Positions 50,665 through 60,972 of a stretch of 64,000 nucleotides of DNA are shown one piece after another. The notes under the pieces are model-generated. The model searched no databases. It was given only the letters and a program-made list of their open reading frames with translations, and had not been told where the DNA came from. Each line of letters begins with the position of its first letter. The first letter of the stretch is position 1. A program made the position numbers and the translations under genes. The stretch is from NCBI RefSeq assembly GCF_001590685.1, contig NZ_CP014616.1, positions 2,665,001 to 2,729,000 of the forward strand, read 5' to 3'. Source of the DNA: Sporosarcina psychrophila. Its GTDB lineage: Bacteria; Bacillota; Bacilli; Bacillales_A; Planococcaceae.

Positions 50665-52563
50665 TCATTCTTTACTTTTACTGTTTAATTTCGGTGATTG
50701 TTCCTGTTCTTCCTTGAATCTAAGTAAATCTCCATTAATGATCATATCGGAATAATTTAGCTCAGTGGCAGCCCGTTCGATAAACGGCTCACATTCAGCC
50801 ATATCAGTTTCTTCACCAGTTTTACTATCATAACAGACCTCTTGCGCGTAAACATTTTTATCAGTTACAAAACGGCCATCACGGAAAATAGTAAACGGTT
50901 CATGATCAGGCGAGAATATGTCTGAACCAAGGTACATATCGTCTTTTGTTTCAAGCCCCATTAAATGTAGGAGGGTAGGCTTCAAGTCGATTTGTCCCGA
51001 TACTTCATCCATTGTCTTCCCTTTACCGTAGCCAGGAATGTGAATGTACAATGGAACCCTCTGTAATTTCGCATTATCATAAGGGGTAATTTCCTTGTCT
51101 AAATACATGCCCATTGCCTTGTTATGATTCTCGGATATACCATAATGGTCTCCGTACATAACAATAATCGAGTTGTCATACAAACCGCTTGCTTTCAAGT
51201 CTTCGAAAAGAACTTTTATTGCCTCATCCATATAGCGTACCGTTTGGAAATATTTATTCAACGTATTTGAATTTGATGTATATTCAGGAATAAGCTTATC
51301 TTCTTCATCCAAGTCAAATGGATGATGGTTTGTCAATGTAATCAGCCTTGAATAAAAAGGCTGCGGCATTTCTTTCATCAACTCTACCGATTGGTCAATG
51401 AACGGGATATCTTTCATGCCCCAGTTGACCGCTTCTCCTTCTCCGACTGTATAACTTTCAAGATCATAAAACTTATCGATACCGAGAGCACCGTACATGA
51501 TATCGCGGTTCCAGAAACTTCGGTTATTTGCGTGCATTACATTCGTGAAGTAGCCATTTTCACCTAGCTGAGCCGCCATCGATTGGTAAGTGTTTCCACT
51601 ATGCGTGAAAAATACAGCACTACCATTTCTCGGGTACAGTGAGTTTTCAATGATAAACTCTGAATCCGATGTCTTTCCTAGACCAGTATTGTGATAAAAA
51701 TCAGAGAAATAGAATGTATCCGGATCCTTCGTTAATTCATTCAAAAATGGCGTAATGACATGTCCATCCATTTCCTCATTAATGACAAACGACTGCAAGG
51801 ATTCAAGCGAGATTGCAATAATATTACGACCTTTTGCAACTCCGTACATCTCAGGATCTGGAGCAGCGTAATTCGCATTAATATAGTTACCTACTTCTAC
51901 TAGTTCACTGCCATCCGCAAGTGCACGTTGAGCATGGGATTTGGATTGAATGAACAAATCGTAAATATGGTAATTATATGTTCCAATATTTTTCACAAGA
52001 AGTTCTCTATCAAAACTGCGTGTTAATAGTTGTGGTCTTTCCATTTCGGCTAGACCAAGGTTTACCATAATAACTGCAGCAGTCATAACGAAGTAAAGTT
52101 TACGTCCAATTTTATTTGATTGTTCCACCCGATCAGTCTTAGGTATAAATTTGATTGCCAAAAAGATTATGAACACATCTGTGAAAAAGAATATGTCCGT
52201 GACCATTAGATTAGCAGTAACTGAAGATGAAAGATCTCCGAAGTTACTCGTTTGGAACAAGACTGGCAAGGTAATAAAATCATTGAAAAATCTATAGAAA
52301 ACTGCATTACTAAACATAACAATTGAAGTCATCACACTTATTGTCAGTATATAAATGTTGCGTCTTTTCGTACTCTTGATGAATAGTGCAATACCATAAA
52401 CAAATAAAAGGAAACTAAGAGGATTCAGAAAAAGAATGAATTCCTGCATTATATTATCGATTTTCATATTGAAGCTTGTAAGATAACCGAAATATGTTGT
52501 CAACCAAGTCGCCACTATTGCTACTATGAGTACGGAATGTTTTGACCATACTATTTTGTTCAC
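50665..52563 (-). CDS. yqgS: LTA synthase family protein YqgS
   Basis: 632 residues. Five N-terminal TM helices, then an extracellular sulfatase-fold domain with 'IAISLESLQS', the nucleophile Thr298 in 'GLGKTSDSEF', 'HANNRSFWNRD' and 'YGDHYGISENHN'. Polymerises glycerol phosphate for lipoteichoic acid. I place the start at GTG 52563, after GGAAGAGATGGA, giving a length close to the 638 residues of B. subtilis YqgS; an upstream ATG lacks a ribosome site. Confidence 0.9.
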   Translation of the reverse strand: MNKIVWSKHSVLIVAIVATWLTTYFGYLTSFNMKIDNIMQEFILFLNPLSFLLFVYGIALFIKSTKRRNIYILTISVMTSIVMFSNAVFYRFFNDFITLPVLFQTSNFGDLSSSVTANLMVTDIFFFTDVFIIFLAIKFIPKTDRVEQSNKIGRKLYFVMTAAVIMVNLGLAEMERPQLLTRSFDRELLVKNIGTYNYHIYDLFIQSKSHAQRALADGSELVEVGNYINANYAAPDPEMYGVAKGRNIIAISLESLQSFVINEEMDGHVITPFLNELTKDPDTFYFSDFYHNTGLGKTSDSEFIIENSLYPRNGSAVFFTHSGNTYQSMAAQLGENGYFTNVMHANNRSFWNRDIMYGALGIDKFYDLESYTVGEGEAVNWGMKDIPFIDQSVELMKEMPQPFYSRLITLTNHHPFDLDEEDKLIPEYTSNSNTLNKYFQTVRYMDEAIKVLFEDLKASGLYDNSIIVMYGDHYGISENHNKAMGMYLDKEITPYDNAKLQRVPLYIHIPGYGKGKTMDEVSGQIDLKPTLLHLMGLETKDDMYLGSDIFSPDHEPFTIFRDGRFVTDKNVYAQEVCYDSKTGEETDMAECEPFIERAATELNYSDMIINGDLLRFKEEQEQSPKLNSKSKE

Positions 52564-52702
52564 TCCATCTCTTCCTTTCGAAAATAGATTCACATAAAAA
52601 ACGTTCGAACTAAATCTTACTACATAATAGACGGGGTAGCTGAAGAAAAGTTTCACTAATTACCAAAACAAGTCCAAATGAACGATGATACTGGGTCTAT
52701 CC

Positions 52703-52891
52703 TCATAGTTTTGCTATTTCACTACGCAAGATTAGCATCGCTTTCAAATAGTCTTCTTTCATTAGCAGTCCATTGTCATAAAGATCCTTCACTTCTGATT
52801 GCACCATATCGATGTCATCTTTTCGATTCCCCGTATAGACATAAATCCCGAAACGCTTCAGCAATTGGAGGACACCCAGATAGTCTTTCAT
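52703..52891 (-). CDS. yqgQ: DUF910 protein YqgQ
   Basis: 62 residues; 'LLKRFGIYVYTGNRKDDIDM' and 'EVKDLYDNGLLMKEDYLKAM' match YqgQ. ATGA overlap with yqgN. In B. subtilis the rhomboid protease and glcK genes are also in this cluster; neither is present here. Confidence 0.85.
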   Translation of the reverse strand: MKDYLGVLQLLKRFGIYVYTGNRKDDIDMVQSEVKDLYDNGLLMKEDYLKAMLILRSEIAKL

Positions 52892-53451
52892 ATACAGATA
52901 ATCTCTTTTTCATCTGTAACTATTTTGCTAACAGGAATATCGTGACTTTCAACAGGTATCCTATGACTCGTTTGAGCTACAAATGCTAACGACAATGTAG
53001 CACCATTGTAATCCGACATGTAGCGGTCATAATATCCTCCACCAAAACCAATCCTATATCCTTCGTCAGAAAAGACTAGCCCAGGTACAATTTGCAAATC
53101 AATCTCGTTTTTCTCGACCGACAGTGTTTCATCAGTTATCGGCTCAAAAAGGCCCATATAGACCGTTTCCAAACTTTCATATGATGTAATAAGACGAAAA
53201 TCCATCTTCCGGGTTGCATGGATGCATTTAGGTACAGCAATTCGTTTACCAGCTGCCCAAGCCGCTTCGATAAGCGGGCGTGTGTCCACTTCGGGATAAC
53301 GAGAAATCGTTACCCCGATTGTATCCGCACTTCGAAATTCATCTGATGCAAGTACCCTGGCTGTAATCTTCAAAGATTTTTTTAGATGTTCAGTTCGATT
53401 TATATTATTCAATGTAACTAACACTTGATTCCTTAAAATCTCTTTACTCAT
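52888..53451 (-). CDS. yqgN: 5-formyltetrahydrofolate cyclo-ligase
   Basis: 187 residues. Nucleotide-binding start, and the signature 'YRIGFGGGYYDRYM' near residue 137, identify the ATP-dependent enzyme converting 5-formyl-THF to methenyl-THF. Overlaps yqgQ by 4 nt, as in related genomes. Confidence 0.92.
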   Translation of the reverse strand: MSKEILRNQVLVTLNNINRTEHLKKSLKITARVLASDEFRSADTIGVTISRYPEVDTRPLIEAAWAAGKRIAVPKCIHATRKMDFRLITSYESLETVYMGLFEPITDETLSVEKNEIDLQIVPGLVFSDEGYRIGFGGGYYDRYMSDYNGATLSLAFVAQTSHRIPVESHDIPVSKIVTDEKEIICI

Positions 53452-53511
53452 TTAGTATCCCCCGTTCTGAAATGAAAAAACCAAAACCGGTGAAGGTTTT
53501 GGCCTGAGCGA

Positions 53512-53661
53512 TTATTTCGTTTCACGGTGCAAAGTTTGTTTCTTTTCACGTGAGCAATATTTTTTCATTTCAATCCGTTCTGGATTGTTACGTTTGTTTT
53601 TCTTAGAAATATAGTTGCGTTCACCGCATTCTGTGCAAGCAAGTGTAACATTTACGCGCAT
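53512..53661 (-). CDS. rpmG: Ribosomal protein L33
   Basis: 49 residues ('[20 protein letters not shown]' to '[15 protein letters not shown]'), nearly the standard RpmG sequence. Only the first CxxC pair is complete, as in the RpmGA of B. subtilis. GAGGGACC precedes the ATG. Confidence 0.95.
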   Translation of the reverse strand: MRVNVTLACTECGERNYISKKNKRNNPERIEMKKYCSREKKQTLHRETK

Positions 53662-53831
53662 TGTTGGTCCCTCCCACTCATCAAGAATGTAAAGTTTTAT
53701 ATGAGCATAACTTATACGACCTATCAAGTATACCACATCAACAGCAAATGTCCACTAAAAAAACCATAATTTCCACAACAGCTTTCTTATGATAAAATAG
53801 TAGCAAAATGATTCACCAGAGGAGTGGTAAA

Positions 53832-54194
53832 ATGGACATCACGATAATACTGATTATTATTGGACTTATATGTATAATAACTTCATTTTTCCTCGGCAAT
53901 TCTTCATCCAGCTACGCCGATGAATTGGAACAGGTTTCAATTAGTATTCATCAGGAAACGAATGGCTTAAAGAAAAGATTGAAGGCTGTTGAAGAAGAGT
54001 TAATGATTGGTGTCGGTCCGCTAACTACAGTCGGCAAAACGCAAACAGCTGCAAAACCTGTTCACGTAATCATTGTCAATCAAATTCTATCATTGCATTC
54101 CCAAGGTTATTCTATCAGTGATATCGCTGTACGTTCCTCCTTATCAAACGACGATGTAATCGCAGTGTTACAATCGAAAGGCGTGATTACATGA
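53832..54194 (+). CDS. Membrane-anchored protein with C-terminal HTH-like segment
   Basis: 120 residues from ATG 53832 (AGAGGAGTGG). TM at 3-21, a short coiled coil, and a C-terminal 'IVNQILSLHSQGYSISDIAV' HTH-like region. Couples to the next gene (ATGA). Position between rpmG and pbpA; function unknown. Confidence 0.6.
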   Translation: MDITIILIIIGLICIITSFFLGNSSSSYADELEQVSISIHQETNGLKKRLKAVEEELMIGVGPLTTVGKTQTAAKPVHVIIVNQILSLHSQGYSISDIAVRSSLSNDDVIAVLQSKGVIT

Positions 54195-54682
54195 TCCGTG
54201 AAATTTTACGGGCAGTCGGGATTGGTTGTATTCTTGCCGCGGGAATCCTTTATTTCACCATTGATAGTAAGGTTCCTTCAGACAATGAAACGCAACAATT
54301 GCAGGCAAATGTTGAGAAACTCCAAAGTGAACTTGCTAAAACGAAAGAGCTATTAGCTACTGCACAGACTACATCTTCAGTTAAAGAAAATGTTCCAAAA
54401 ACAGATGCAGAGAAAGCCGTTAGCAAGGAAGATGACGCAGCCAAAAGTAACCCCTCCTCCGATGCGATTATTAAAACCATTTTAACGATTGAAAATGGTT
54501 CGAATTCGACAGTTGTCTCAGCAACCCTAGAGGAATTGGGTATTATCGAGAATGCAGCCATCTTCGAGTCATATCTTGAAGAATATAACTTAACAGGCAA
54601 AATACAGATTGGTGAACACCAAGTCGATTCTTCAATGAATTTCAAAACAATCGCCAAAGAAATTACGACAGTAAAAAAGTAG
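54191..54682 (+). CDS. MltG-like LysM protein
   Basis: 163 residues: N-terminal TM (~7-24), coiled coil (~33-60), a disordered linker, then 'LTIENGSNSTVVSATLEELG' and 'KIQIGEHQVDSSMNFKTIAK', which resembles the LysM-like subdomain of endolytic transglycosylase MltG. The catalytic part of MltG is missing. Probably a cell-wall associated protein; inference. Confidence 0.55.
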   Translation: MIREILRAVGIGCILAAGILYFTIDSKVPSDNETQQLQANVEKLQSELAKTKELLATAQTTSSVKENVPKTDAEKAVSKEDDAAKSNPSSDAIIKTILTIENGSNSTVVSATLEELGIIENAAIFESYLEEYNLTGKIQIGEHQVDSSMNFKTIAKEITTVKK

Positions 54683-54709
54683 GAAAACCAAATGGTTTTC
54701 CTACTTTTT
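54673..54709. terminator. Bidirectional terminator between convergent genes
   Basis: AAAAAGTAGGAAAACC and GGTTTTCCTACTTTTT arms, ATAT-type loop; serves the MltG-like gene and pbpA. Confidence 0.9.
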
Positions 54710-56855
54710 AATTGGACTCTACTTTAGGTGCTTGTATGATAGGTTGTTTAGCCGCTGTGGACGTTTCTTCTTTAGCTCTTTTTGCTTTCAATTTAAAATA
54801 TTCATCCACAGCTTGTTCTGCAATTTGATTGTTTGCATATGTGTAGCCACGCGGAACTGTAGAGATATTAGGAATGACGACTGCATAAGCTATTTCTGGG
54901 TTTTCATAAGGCGCAAAACCGACATGTGATAGGTTGATTGTCGGTTTTCCAGAGCTAAATGCCTGCGCCGTCCCCGTTTTCCCGGCTCCATCATATTCTT
55001 TTCCAGCAAAGAAATTCGGGGCCGTCCCTTTAGCCCCGTAATACACGTAGTGCATTCCACGCTTCACTTGAGCAATTTCCGCATCAGTATTCTGGATCCT
55101 ATTTAAGATGTTTACCTCTGTTTCTTGAATAAGGGGACCAAGAATTTTACCGTCTTCAGATGGTTCGCGAATTTCTTTTAACACTTTCGGAGCCACCCGA
55201 TAACCACCATTTGCAATTGTTGAGACATATTGAGCAAGTTGTAGTGTTGTATAAGTATCGTACTGTCCAATGGATAAATCCAATAAAATACCGATTGAAT
55301 TACTATCCCCAATCAGCCCGCCTGACTCGCCCGGTAAATCAATGCCGGTTTTTGTTCCAAGTCCGAAAGAAGCGAAAGATTGTCGGAACGTATCGAATGC
55401 ATTTTTTCTAATAAGCGCCGAGTCTTCAGAGCTATTGTTAGAATTCGCCAAGGCCAATGCAATACGGAACATGTATACGTTCGAAGACCTACCGATTGCT
55501 TCAATATCAGTTACAGCAACCCTAGAGTTTTGATTAAACAGCGATCTTTTTGTAATACCACCGATTCTAATTGGTTCATCTATCTTCGTTTCGCCGATAC
55601 GTACCACATTTTCCTGATACCCTGTAAGAAGCGTCGCCATCTTCACTGTTGATCCAGCCTCGTGAAGTGCAGTGAACGTACCAAATGCATAGTCCCATAT
55701 TTCGAGCTTGCCTGTTTCTGGATTCGTAACAACCTGCTTGCCTACAAGTGATAGAACTTCACCGTTATTCGGATTCATCATGACTAAGAAAGCCCTGTCC
55801 AATTCTCCGGTATTTGGTTTTCTTTTTAATTCCAACAGTTTATCCGAAACTATATTTTCAAGTGTCTCTTGCAGTTCGCTATCAATCGTCAGAATAAGAT
55901 CCTTGCCAGGTTCGCCTTGTCGGATTGTTTTCGTTTCGACGACACGGCCGCTACGATCTTTAATATTCTTCACAATTGTTTTTTGCCCTTTTAATAAATC
56001 TTCATAATATTGCTCAATATAACTTTTTCCAACACGGTCATTTCTTGAATAATCCCGTGCCAGGAAATACTTCTCACGAGATTTAGGAATACCTTCAATG
56101 GGACTCGTGGTTGTCCCTAGAATCGTATTGTCTGATTTCCTCACACGCTCCCAATCTGTCGTTGTATCCACGCCCGGTAACTCTCCTAGACGTTCAGATA
56201 CAGTTGCGAATTCCTCGTCCGTCACATTCCCACTTTTAACGATTTGTGGGGAGTACGCATAGCCCGACATCATTTCTCTGTAAATCGCAAGTACTTCTAG
56301 CTCCTCTTCCGTAAAAGAATCAATTTCTTCGTCCGTAATTCGTTCTCGTGTAAGCCTATTAATCTCCTTCTGCAATTCCGTCCGTGAAAGTGTACTATCC
56401 TTTTCCAGCGCCTCTTGTTCCTTTATAGAAACCTTTTTCAACGCAGCCTCAGAATTCTTTAAAATCCAAAAATCTCTCTTATCCCCAATGGTAATCCTTT
56501 TCGTATCTTGTTCAATCAAGATCGCAAGTTGCTCAGCGACTTTTAGCATATCTGCTGAAGTCGTCGACGTCATTTTAGTATATGTAATGGCGTTTTTCGG
56601 ATCATTATCAACAAGAACGCGTCCCATGCGGTCAAATATTTTCCCCCTTGGCACGCTTGTATTGATAGGGATTTCTTCCTTTTTTTCCAACTCGCGGGAA
56701 TATTCTTCCCCTTTAACGATTTGTAAATAACCAAGGCGAAAAATGAGCAATGAAAATAGGACAAAGATTGAAAAGAATAGGAAGTTCATTCGGAATGCGA
56801 TATGTTTTCGTTGGCGTATTTTAGCCTGATCCGCCTTACGCACCTGTTTTTTCAT
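54708..56855 (-). CDS. pbpA: Class B penicillin-binding protein 2 (PbpA)
   Basis: 715 residues. One TM near residues 28-48, a dimerisation/pedestal domain, and a transpeptidase domain with S402-x-x-K ('AGSTVKMA'), 'SSNVYM' and KTGTA around 625. Elongation-specific peptidoglycan cross-linking. CGAGGGGGG upstream. Matches pbpA adjacent to sodA in B. subtilis. Confidence 0.92.
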   Translation of the reverse strand: MKKQVRKADQAKIRQRKHIAFRMNFLFFSIFVLFSLLIFRLGYLQIVKGEEYSRELEKKEEIPINTSVPRGKIFDRMGRVLVDNDPKNAITYTKMTSTTSADMLKVAEQLAILIEQDTKRITIGDKRDFWILKNSEAALKKVSIKEQEALEKDSTLSRTELQKEINRLTRERITDEEIDSFTEEELEVLAIYREMMSGYAYSPQIVKSGNVTDEEFATVSERLGELPGVDTTTDWERVRKSDNTILGTTTSPIEGIPKSREKYFLARDYSRNDRVGKSYIEQYYEDLLKGQKTIVKNIKDRSGRVVETKTIRQGEPGKDLILTIDSELQETLENIVSDKLLELKRKPNTGELDRAFLVMMNPNNGEVLSLVGKQVVTNPETGKLEIWDYAFGTFTALHEAGSTVKMATLLTGYQENVVRIGETKIDEPIRIGGITKRSLFNQNSRVAVTDIEAIGRSSNVYMFRIALALANSNNSSEDSALIRKNAFDTFRQSFASFGLGTKTGIDLPGESGGLIGDSNSIGILLDLSIGQYDTYTTLQLAQYVSTIANGGYRVAPKVLKEIREPSEDGKILGPLIQETEVNILNRIQNTDAEIAQVKRGMHYVYYGAKGTAPNFFAGKEYDGAGKTGTAQAFSSGKPTINLSHVGFAPYENPEIAYAVVIPNISTVPRGYTYANNQIAEQAVDEYFKLKAKRAKEETSTAAKQPIIQAPKVESN

Positions 56856-56963
56856 AATGTCCCCCCTCGTTAATCATTTTGAATTATAACACTCAAAACA
56901 ACAAAAGCACACATCTTGACGAACAAGATGTGTGCTTGGTTCCTTCTAGATAAAGTTATAGAT

Positions 56964-57566
56964 TTATTTACCGAAACGTTTTGCAACTTCGTCCCAATTA
57001 ACAACATTCCAAAATGCTGAAATATAGTCAGGGCGACGGTTTTGATAGTTTAGATAGTAAGCATGCTCCCAAACGTCTAGTCCTAGAAGAGGCGTTTTGC
57101 CTTCCATGATTGGTGAATCTTGGTTTGGAGTTGACATAATTTCAAGCTCTCCGCCATTCAGTACGAGCCAAGCCCATCCTGATCCAAAACGAGTTGCACC
57201 CGCTTTTGCGAATTCTTCTTTAAATGCATCAAAGCTACCAAACTTGTTGTCGATTGCTTCAGCAAGTGCGCCTGATGGATTGCCGCCACCTTCTGCTGAT
57301 AAAAGTTCCCAGAAAAGTGAATGGTTTGCGTGACCGCCACCGTTGTTACGGACAGCCGTACGTTTGCTTTCAGGTACTGCATCAAGGTTCGCAATAAGTT
57401 CTTCGATAGATTTGTTTAGAAGTTCTTCATTTCCTTCAAGAGCGTTATTCAAGTTCGTTACATATGCATTATGGTGTTTAGTGTGATGAATGTTCATCGT
57501 TTCTTTGTCGAAGTGTGGTTCAAGTGCATCATAAGCGTAAGGTAGTTCTGGTAATTTGTAAGTCAT
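56964..57566 (-). CDS. sodA: Superoxide dismutase (Mn/Fe)
   Basis: 200 residues. '[10 protein letters not shown]' near residue 27 and '[18 protein letters not shown]' near the C-terminus supply the His/Asp metal ligands. Start at ATG 57566 with GGAGGAATGG. Confidence 0.96.
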   Translation of the reverse strand: MTYKLPELPYAYDALEPHFDKETMNIHHTKHHNAYVTNLNNALEGNEELLNKSIEELIANLDAVPESKRTAVRNNGGGHANHSLFWELLSAEGGGNPSGALAEAIDNKFGSFDAFKEEFAKAGATRFGSGWAWLVLNGGELEIMSTPNQDSPIMEGKTPLLGLDVWEHAYYLNYQNRRPDYISAFWNVVNWDEVAKRFGK

Positions 57567-57664
57567 TTGTCCATTCCTCCTCAAGAGATTCATAAATATG
57601 CTACCTTTCAACATTATCAAAATTATGAATAACGTTCAAATAAAATGGACTATTTAGGAACGTT

Positions 57665-58147
57665 TCATTTGATAAAGAAAATAAAGACTGCAATCATCAC
57701 AACCATGACAAGTCCTTTTGTCACAACCGAAGTGAGAAATCCAACTAGCGAACCAATGCCTGTCTTTACAGACTGCTTCACTCCGGACCGAGATACGACA
57801 AGTTCCGCAATGACCGCACCTAAAAATGGCCCAACTAAAATACCAGCAACCGGAATGACGAAAGGACCGATAAGAAGTCCAATTGTACTTCCCCACATCC
57901 CCGCCTTAGAGCCACCGAACTTTTTCACACCGACGAGATTCGATAGTGTGTCTGCACCGAACAGCAAGATAACGAATAATACCTGAATGATCCAAAACCA
58001 AATAGTCATCCCTTCAAATGTATCGATGAGTCCATATAGAAGGAAACCTCCTACAATGAAAAGAGCCGTTGGAATGATCGGATATACGAGTCCGGCAAAA
58101 GCAATAATAAACATGGCAATTGCAATAATCCAACCTATAACTTCCAA
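57665..58147 (-). CDS. yqgC: DUF456 membrane protein YqgC
   Basis: 160 residues with four to five TM helices and the Gly-rich 'GTIVGLL...IVGPFLGAVIAELV' type of DUF456 signature (here 'GPFVIPVAGILVGPFLGAVI'). Neighbour of sodA as in B. subtilis. Role unknown. Confidence 0.85.
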   Translation of the reverse strand: MEVIGWIIAIAMFIIAFAGLVYPIIPTALFIVGGFLLYGLIDTFEGMTIWFWIIQVLFVILLFGADTLSNLVGVKKFGGSKAGMWGSTIGLLIGPFVIPVAGILVGPFLGAVIAELVVSRSGVKQSVKTGIGSLVGFLTSVVTKGLVMVVMIAVFIFFIK

Positions 58148-58171
58148 AAAACCATCCCCTTATTCGAACGA

Positions 58172-59803
58172 TTATGCTCTGTTTCCAAGAATTGCTTCGG
58201 CTATATTTACGGCATGGTCACCGACCCGCTCTAAGTTAGAAACAATATCGACAAATACCATTCCAGATTGCGCTGTACAACGACCTTCATTAAGCCTCAA
58301 AATATGATTTTTTCTAAATTTCCGTTCCATCTTGTCAATGAGAACTTCTTTTTCAGCAACCGTTCTTGCCATTTCCATATCATTTTGATTGAGTGCGTCA
58401 ACAGCTTTCTGAACGGTTTCAATCGTTAGCGTGAACATTTCCGTCAAATCATTCATCGCATCTTCCGTCAATTTTACGCGGTTAACATCACGATAGTCAA
58501 TGAGTTCAATGATATTTTCGAAATGATCACCAATGCGTTCAATATCACGAACCGTATCCATAAGCATAAAGTGACGTGCAGATTCAACTGGCGAAATACT
58601 AACTGAAGTAATTTCAACAAGATAGTCCGTAATCTTGCGGTCCAAGTTATTAATGGCATCTTCAATTTGATAAGCAGTCTCTGCGTGTTTTTTATTACCC
58701 GTTTTCAAGTATTCGAAAGACTCCTGTAAACCACGGACACCGAATTCACCCATACGAATAATTTCTTCTTTCGCTTGTCCGATTGCAACTGCAGGTGATT
58801 GTTCTATAAAGTGCCTGTCCAAATGCTTCGGCTTGTATTCTATTAATACATCTTCACCTGGGATCATTTTTGTAACCAACCAAGCCCATGCTCCAATTAG
58901 AGGGAATTGGATGATTGTATTGGCAATGTTGAACGAACCGTGTGCAAATGCAATTTGCATTTTATTTTCAAGGGTCAATACCCCTGATATCCACTCGACA
59001 TACGCAGTGAAGGGTATAAGAAGTAGCATGAATATGACCGTTCCGACAACATTAAATAATACGTGTGCTGCGGCAGCACGCTTTGCCGCTACCGATGCTC
59101 CGATTGAAGCAAGCACAGCTGTAATCGTTGTTCCAATATTATCTCCAAATAAAATTGGTAATGCTCCATTGATATCGACGAGATTTTCTGCATAAAGCCC
59201 TTGCAAAATACCAACTGTCGCACTGGAGCTTTGAACAATCAAAGTAAATACCGTTCCAACCACGACGCCGAGCATAGGCTGGTCACTCATCGATATCATT
59301 AGATCTGTAAACGTTTCTAATTCCCTAAGCGGCTTCATCCCACCACTCATTAATTCAAGTCCTAGAAACAGGCCACCAAATCCAAAAATAACTTCACCTA
59401 TATTTCTAATTGAACTCTTTTTAATGAAAAAGATTAGGAACGCCCCAAACGCCATAATCGGAAGTGCATAGGCTCCTACATCTAATCCGATGATAAAAGC
59501 AGTAACAGTCGTTCCGATATTCGCTCCCATTATGACGCCAATCGCTTGACGAAGCGTCATGAAACCTGCGCTCACAAGTCCTACGGTAATAACAGTCGTC
59601 CCAGAACTCGATTGAATCAAGACTGTGACGATAATTCCGACAAGTACACCCATGAACGGATTCGTCGTGAATCGGTCAAGGATTGCGCGGAGCCTATCAC
59701 CCGCCGCTTTTTGAAGGCCATCTCCCATATACTTTATAGCGAACAAGAAAATTCCGAGTCCACCAAGAAACTGAAACAGCATTTCCTGCCAGTTTACCTC
59801 CAT
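58172..59803 (-). CDS. Na+/Pi cotransporter family protein with PhoU-like domain
   Basis: 543 residues. Two inverted repeats with the QSSS motifs 'LIQSSSGTT' and 'VQSSSATVG', eight or so TM helices, and a C-terminal PhoU-like helical domain (~340-540). Phosphate transport is the family role; substrate unproven here. Confidence 0.9.
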   Translation of the reverse strand: MEVNWQEMLFQFLGGLGIFLFAIKYMGDGLQKAAGDRLRAILDRFTTNPFMGVLVGIIVTVLIQSSSGTTVITVGLVSAGFMTLRQAIGVIMGANIGTTVTAFIIGLDVGAYALPIMAFGAFLIFFIKKSSIRNIGEVIFGFGGLFLGLELMSGGMKPLRELETFTDLMISMSDQPMLGVVVGTVFTLIVQSSSATVGILQGLYAENLVDINGALPILFGDNIGTTITAVLASIGASVAAKRAAAAHVLFNVVGTVIFMLLLIPFTAYVEWISGVLTLENKMQIAFAHGSFNIANTIIQFPLIGAWAWLVTKMIPGEDVLIEYKPKHLDRHFIEQSPAVAIGQAKEEIIRMGEFGVRGLQESFEYLKTGNKKHAETAYQIEDAINNLDRKITDYLVEITSVSISPVESARHFMLMDTVRDIERIGDHFENIIELIDYRDVNRVKLTEDAMNDLTEMFTLTIETVQKAVDALNQNDMEMARTVAEKEVLIDKMERKFRKNHILRLNEGRCTAQSGMVFVDIVSNLERVGDHAVNIAEAILGNRA

Positions 59804-60002
59804 TACGCAGTCAACCCCTCATTATGCTTTATGTATTGCATCTCATTATGAGGATAGTCACCCCAAATTGTAAATAGTAGTAGTCGAATCTTTACATTCC
59901 CTTTACAATTGATTTACGTAACGTCATCAATCTGTCGAAAATAGTAGCGCGCACAATTGCGTCGTAAAATGATAGACTGTTATTGATGGAGGGGGTTTTA
60001 TA

Positions 60003-60506
60003 GTGAAGTTCCACCAACTAGTCAAAGCAGCAATCCATGAACCTAAAAAATTAGCAGCCTTTCGCCTATTACCTATCGGCAAAGTGTTTCGCTATGTTTT
60101 CATTTTCGTTGCGTTGTTCACATTGCTATCATTCACCCGTTATATAGCAGGAGATGCAGTCTTATTCGAATCATCGCCAGAACTGCTCGAACACGGAGAA
60201 ACAATCGGTGGACTCATTTATCCAATTGCATTTCTTCTGCAGCTCGTTATCAGTACGACTTATATCTTCATCCGAATCAGTATTTTTGGTTACGTGGGAA
60301 TCCTGTTGTTAAAACTGATGAAAAGACGAGGAGAATACCGTCATATGTGGAGAACTTCCGCTATCGCGATTACCATCCCTGTTCTTCTGACCATCGGATT
60401 TGATTTCTTTCCGGCAATGAAAAACGTTAGTACAGGTATTACATCCCTTGTCCACTTCGCTTATATTGCGGTGGCTGCTAAGTACTATCCCAAAATACCT
60501 CGATGA
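60003..60506 (+). CDS. yqgB: DUF1189 membrane protein YqgB
   Basis: 167 residues with TM segments at ~28-46, ~72-95 and ~118-165. DUF1189 family. GTG start preceded by GGAGGGGG. Same position as yqgB in B. subtilis. Confidence 0.82.
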   Translation: MKFHQLVKAAIHEPKKLAAFRLLPIGKVFRYVFIFVALFTLLSFTRYIAGDAVLFESSPELLEHGETIGGLIYPIAFLLQLVISTTYIFIRISIFGYVGILLLKLMKRRGEYRHMWRTSAIAITIPVLLTIGFDFFPAMKNVSTGITSLVHFAYIAVAAKYYPKIPR

Positions 60507-60551
60507 ATACTTCCTCTTTTCGTGCATATAGTGGCGAAAGGGGGAATTTCC

Positions 60552-60890
60552 ATGAGAATACTACTACTCGCAGCCTTATTATTCGTAACCGTTCATTTCA
60601 TCCGACTCGATTTAATGGAAGGCACAATCCCGCTTGCTTCTTTTGTTCAAGAACAGCCTGCATGTGAAGAAGAACAAGTCAAGACGATACCTGTCACAAC
60701 AGTTGATGGAGATACGATTGAATCACTATTCTCATTGTATCCCGATCCCGAATCTAGCTTCATTGATAGATTGGCTTCCTTCTATTCATTGAACCCACAT
60801 CTTCAAAATCAACAGATTATTGGAGGCGAGAAAATCGTACTCCCACTTACCGTTATGCAAACGGAAAAATGCATAGAGTCTAATCGATAA
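60552..60890 (+). CDS. yqfZ: LysM-like exported protein YqfZ
   Basis: 112 residues from ATG 60552 (AAAGGGGGAA). Signal/TM at 1-15, then a LysM-type region ('TTVDGDTIESLFSLYPDPES' to 'NQQIIGGEKIVLPL'). Located directly before ispG as yqfZ in B. subtilis. Confidence 0.7.
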   Translation: MRILLLAALLFVTVHFIRLDLMEGTIPLASFVQEQPACEEEQVKTIPVTTVDGDTIESLFSLYPDPESSFIDRLASFYSLNPHLQNQQIIGGEKIVLPLTVMQTEKCIESNR

Positions 60891-60972
60891 GGGTTGTCCC
60901 TTGTCTTTTTGCTATGAAGATTGCTAAAATAGTTATAGTTATGAGGCTAATGCCGACTAAGGAGCGAAATAA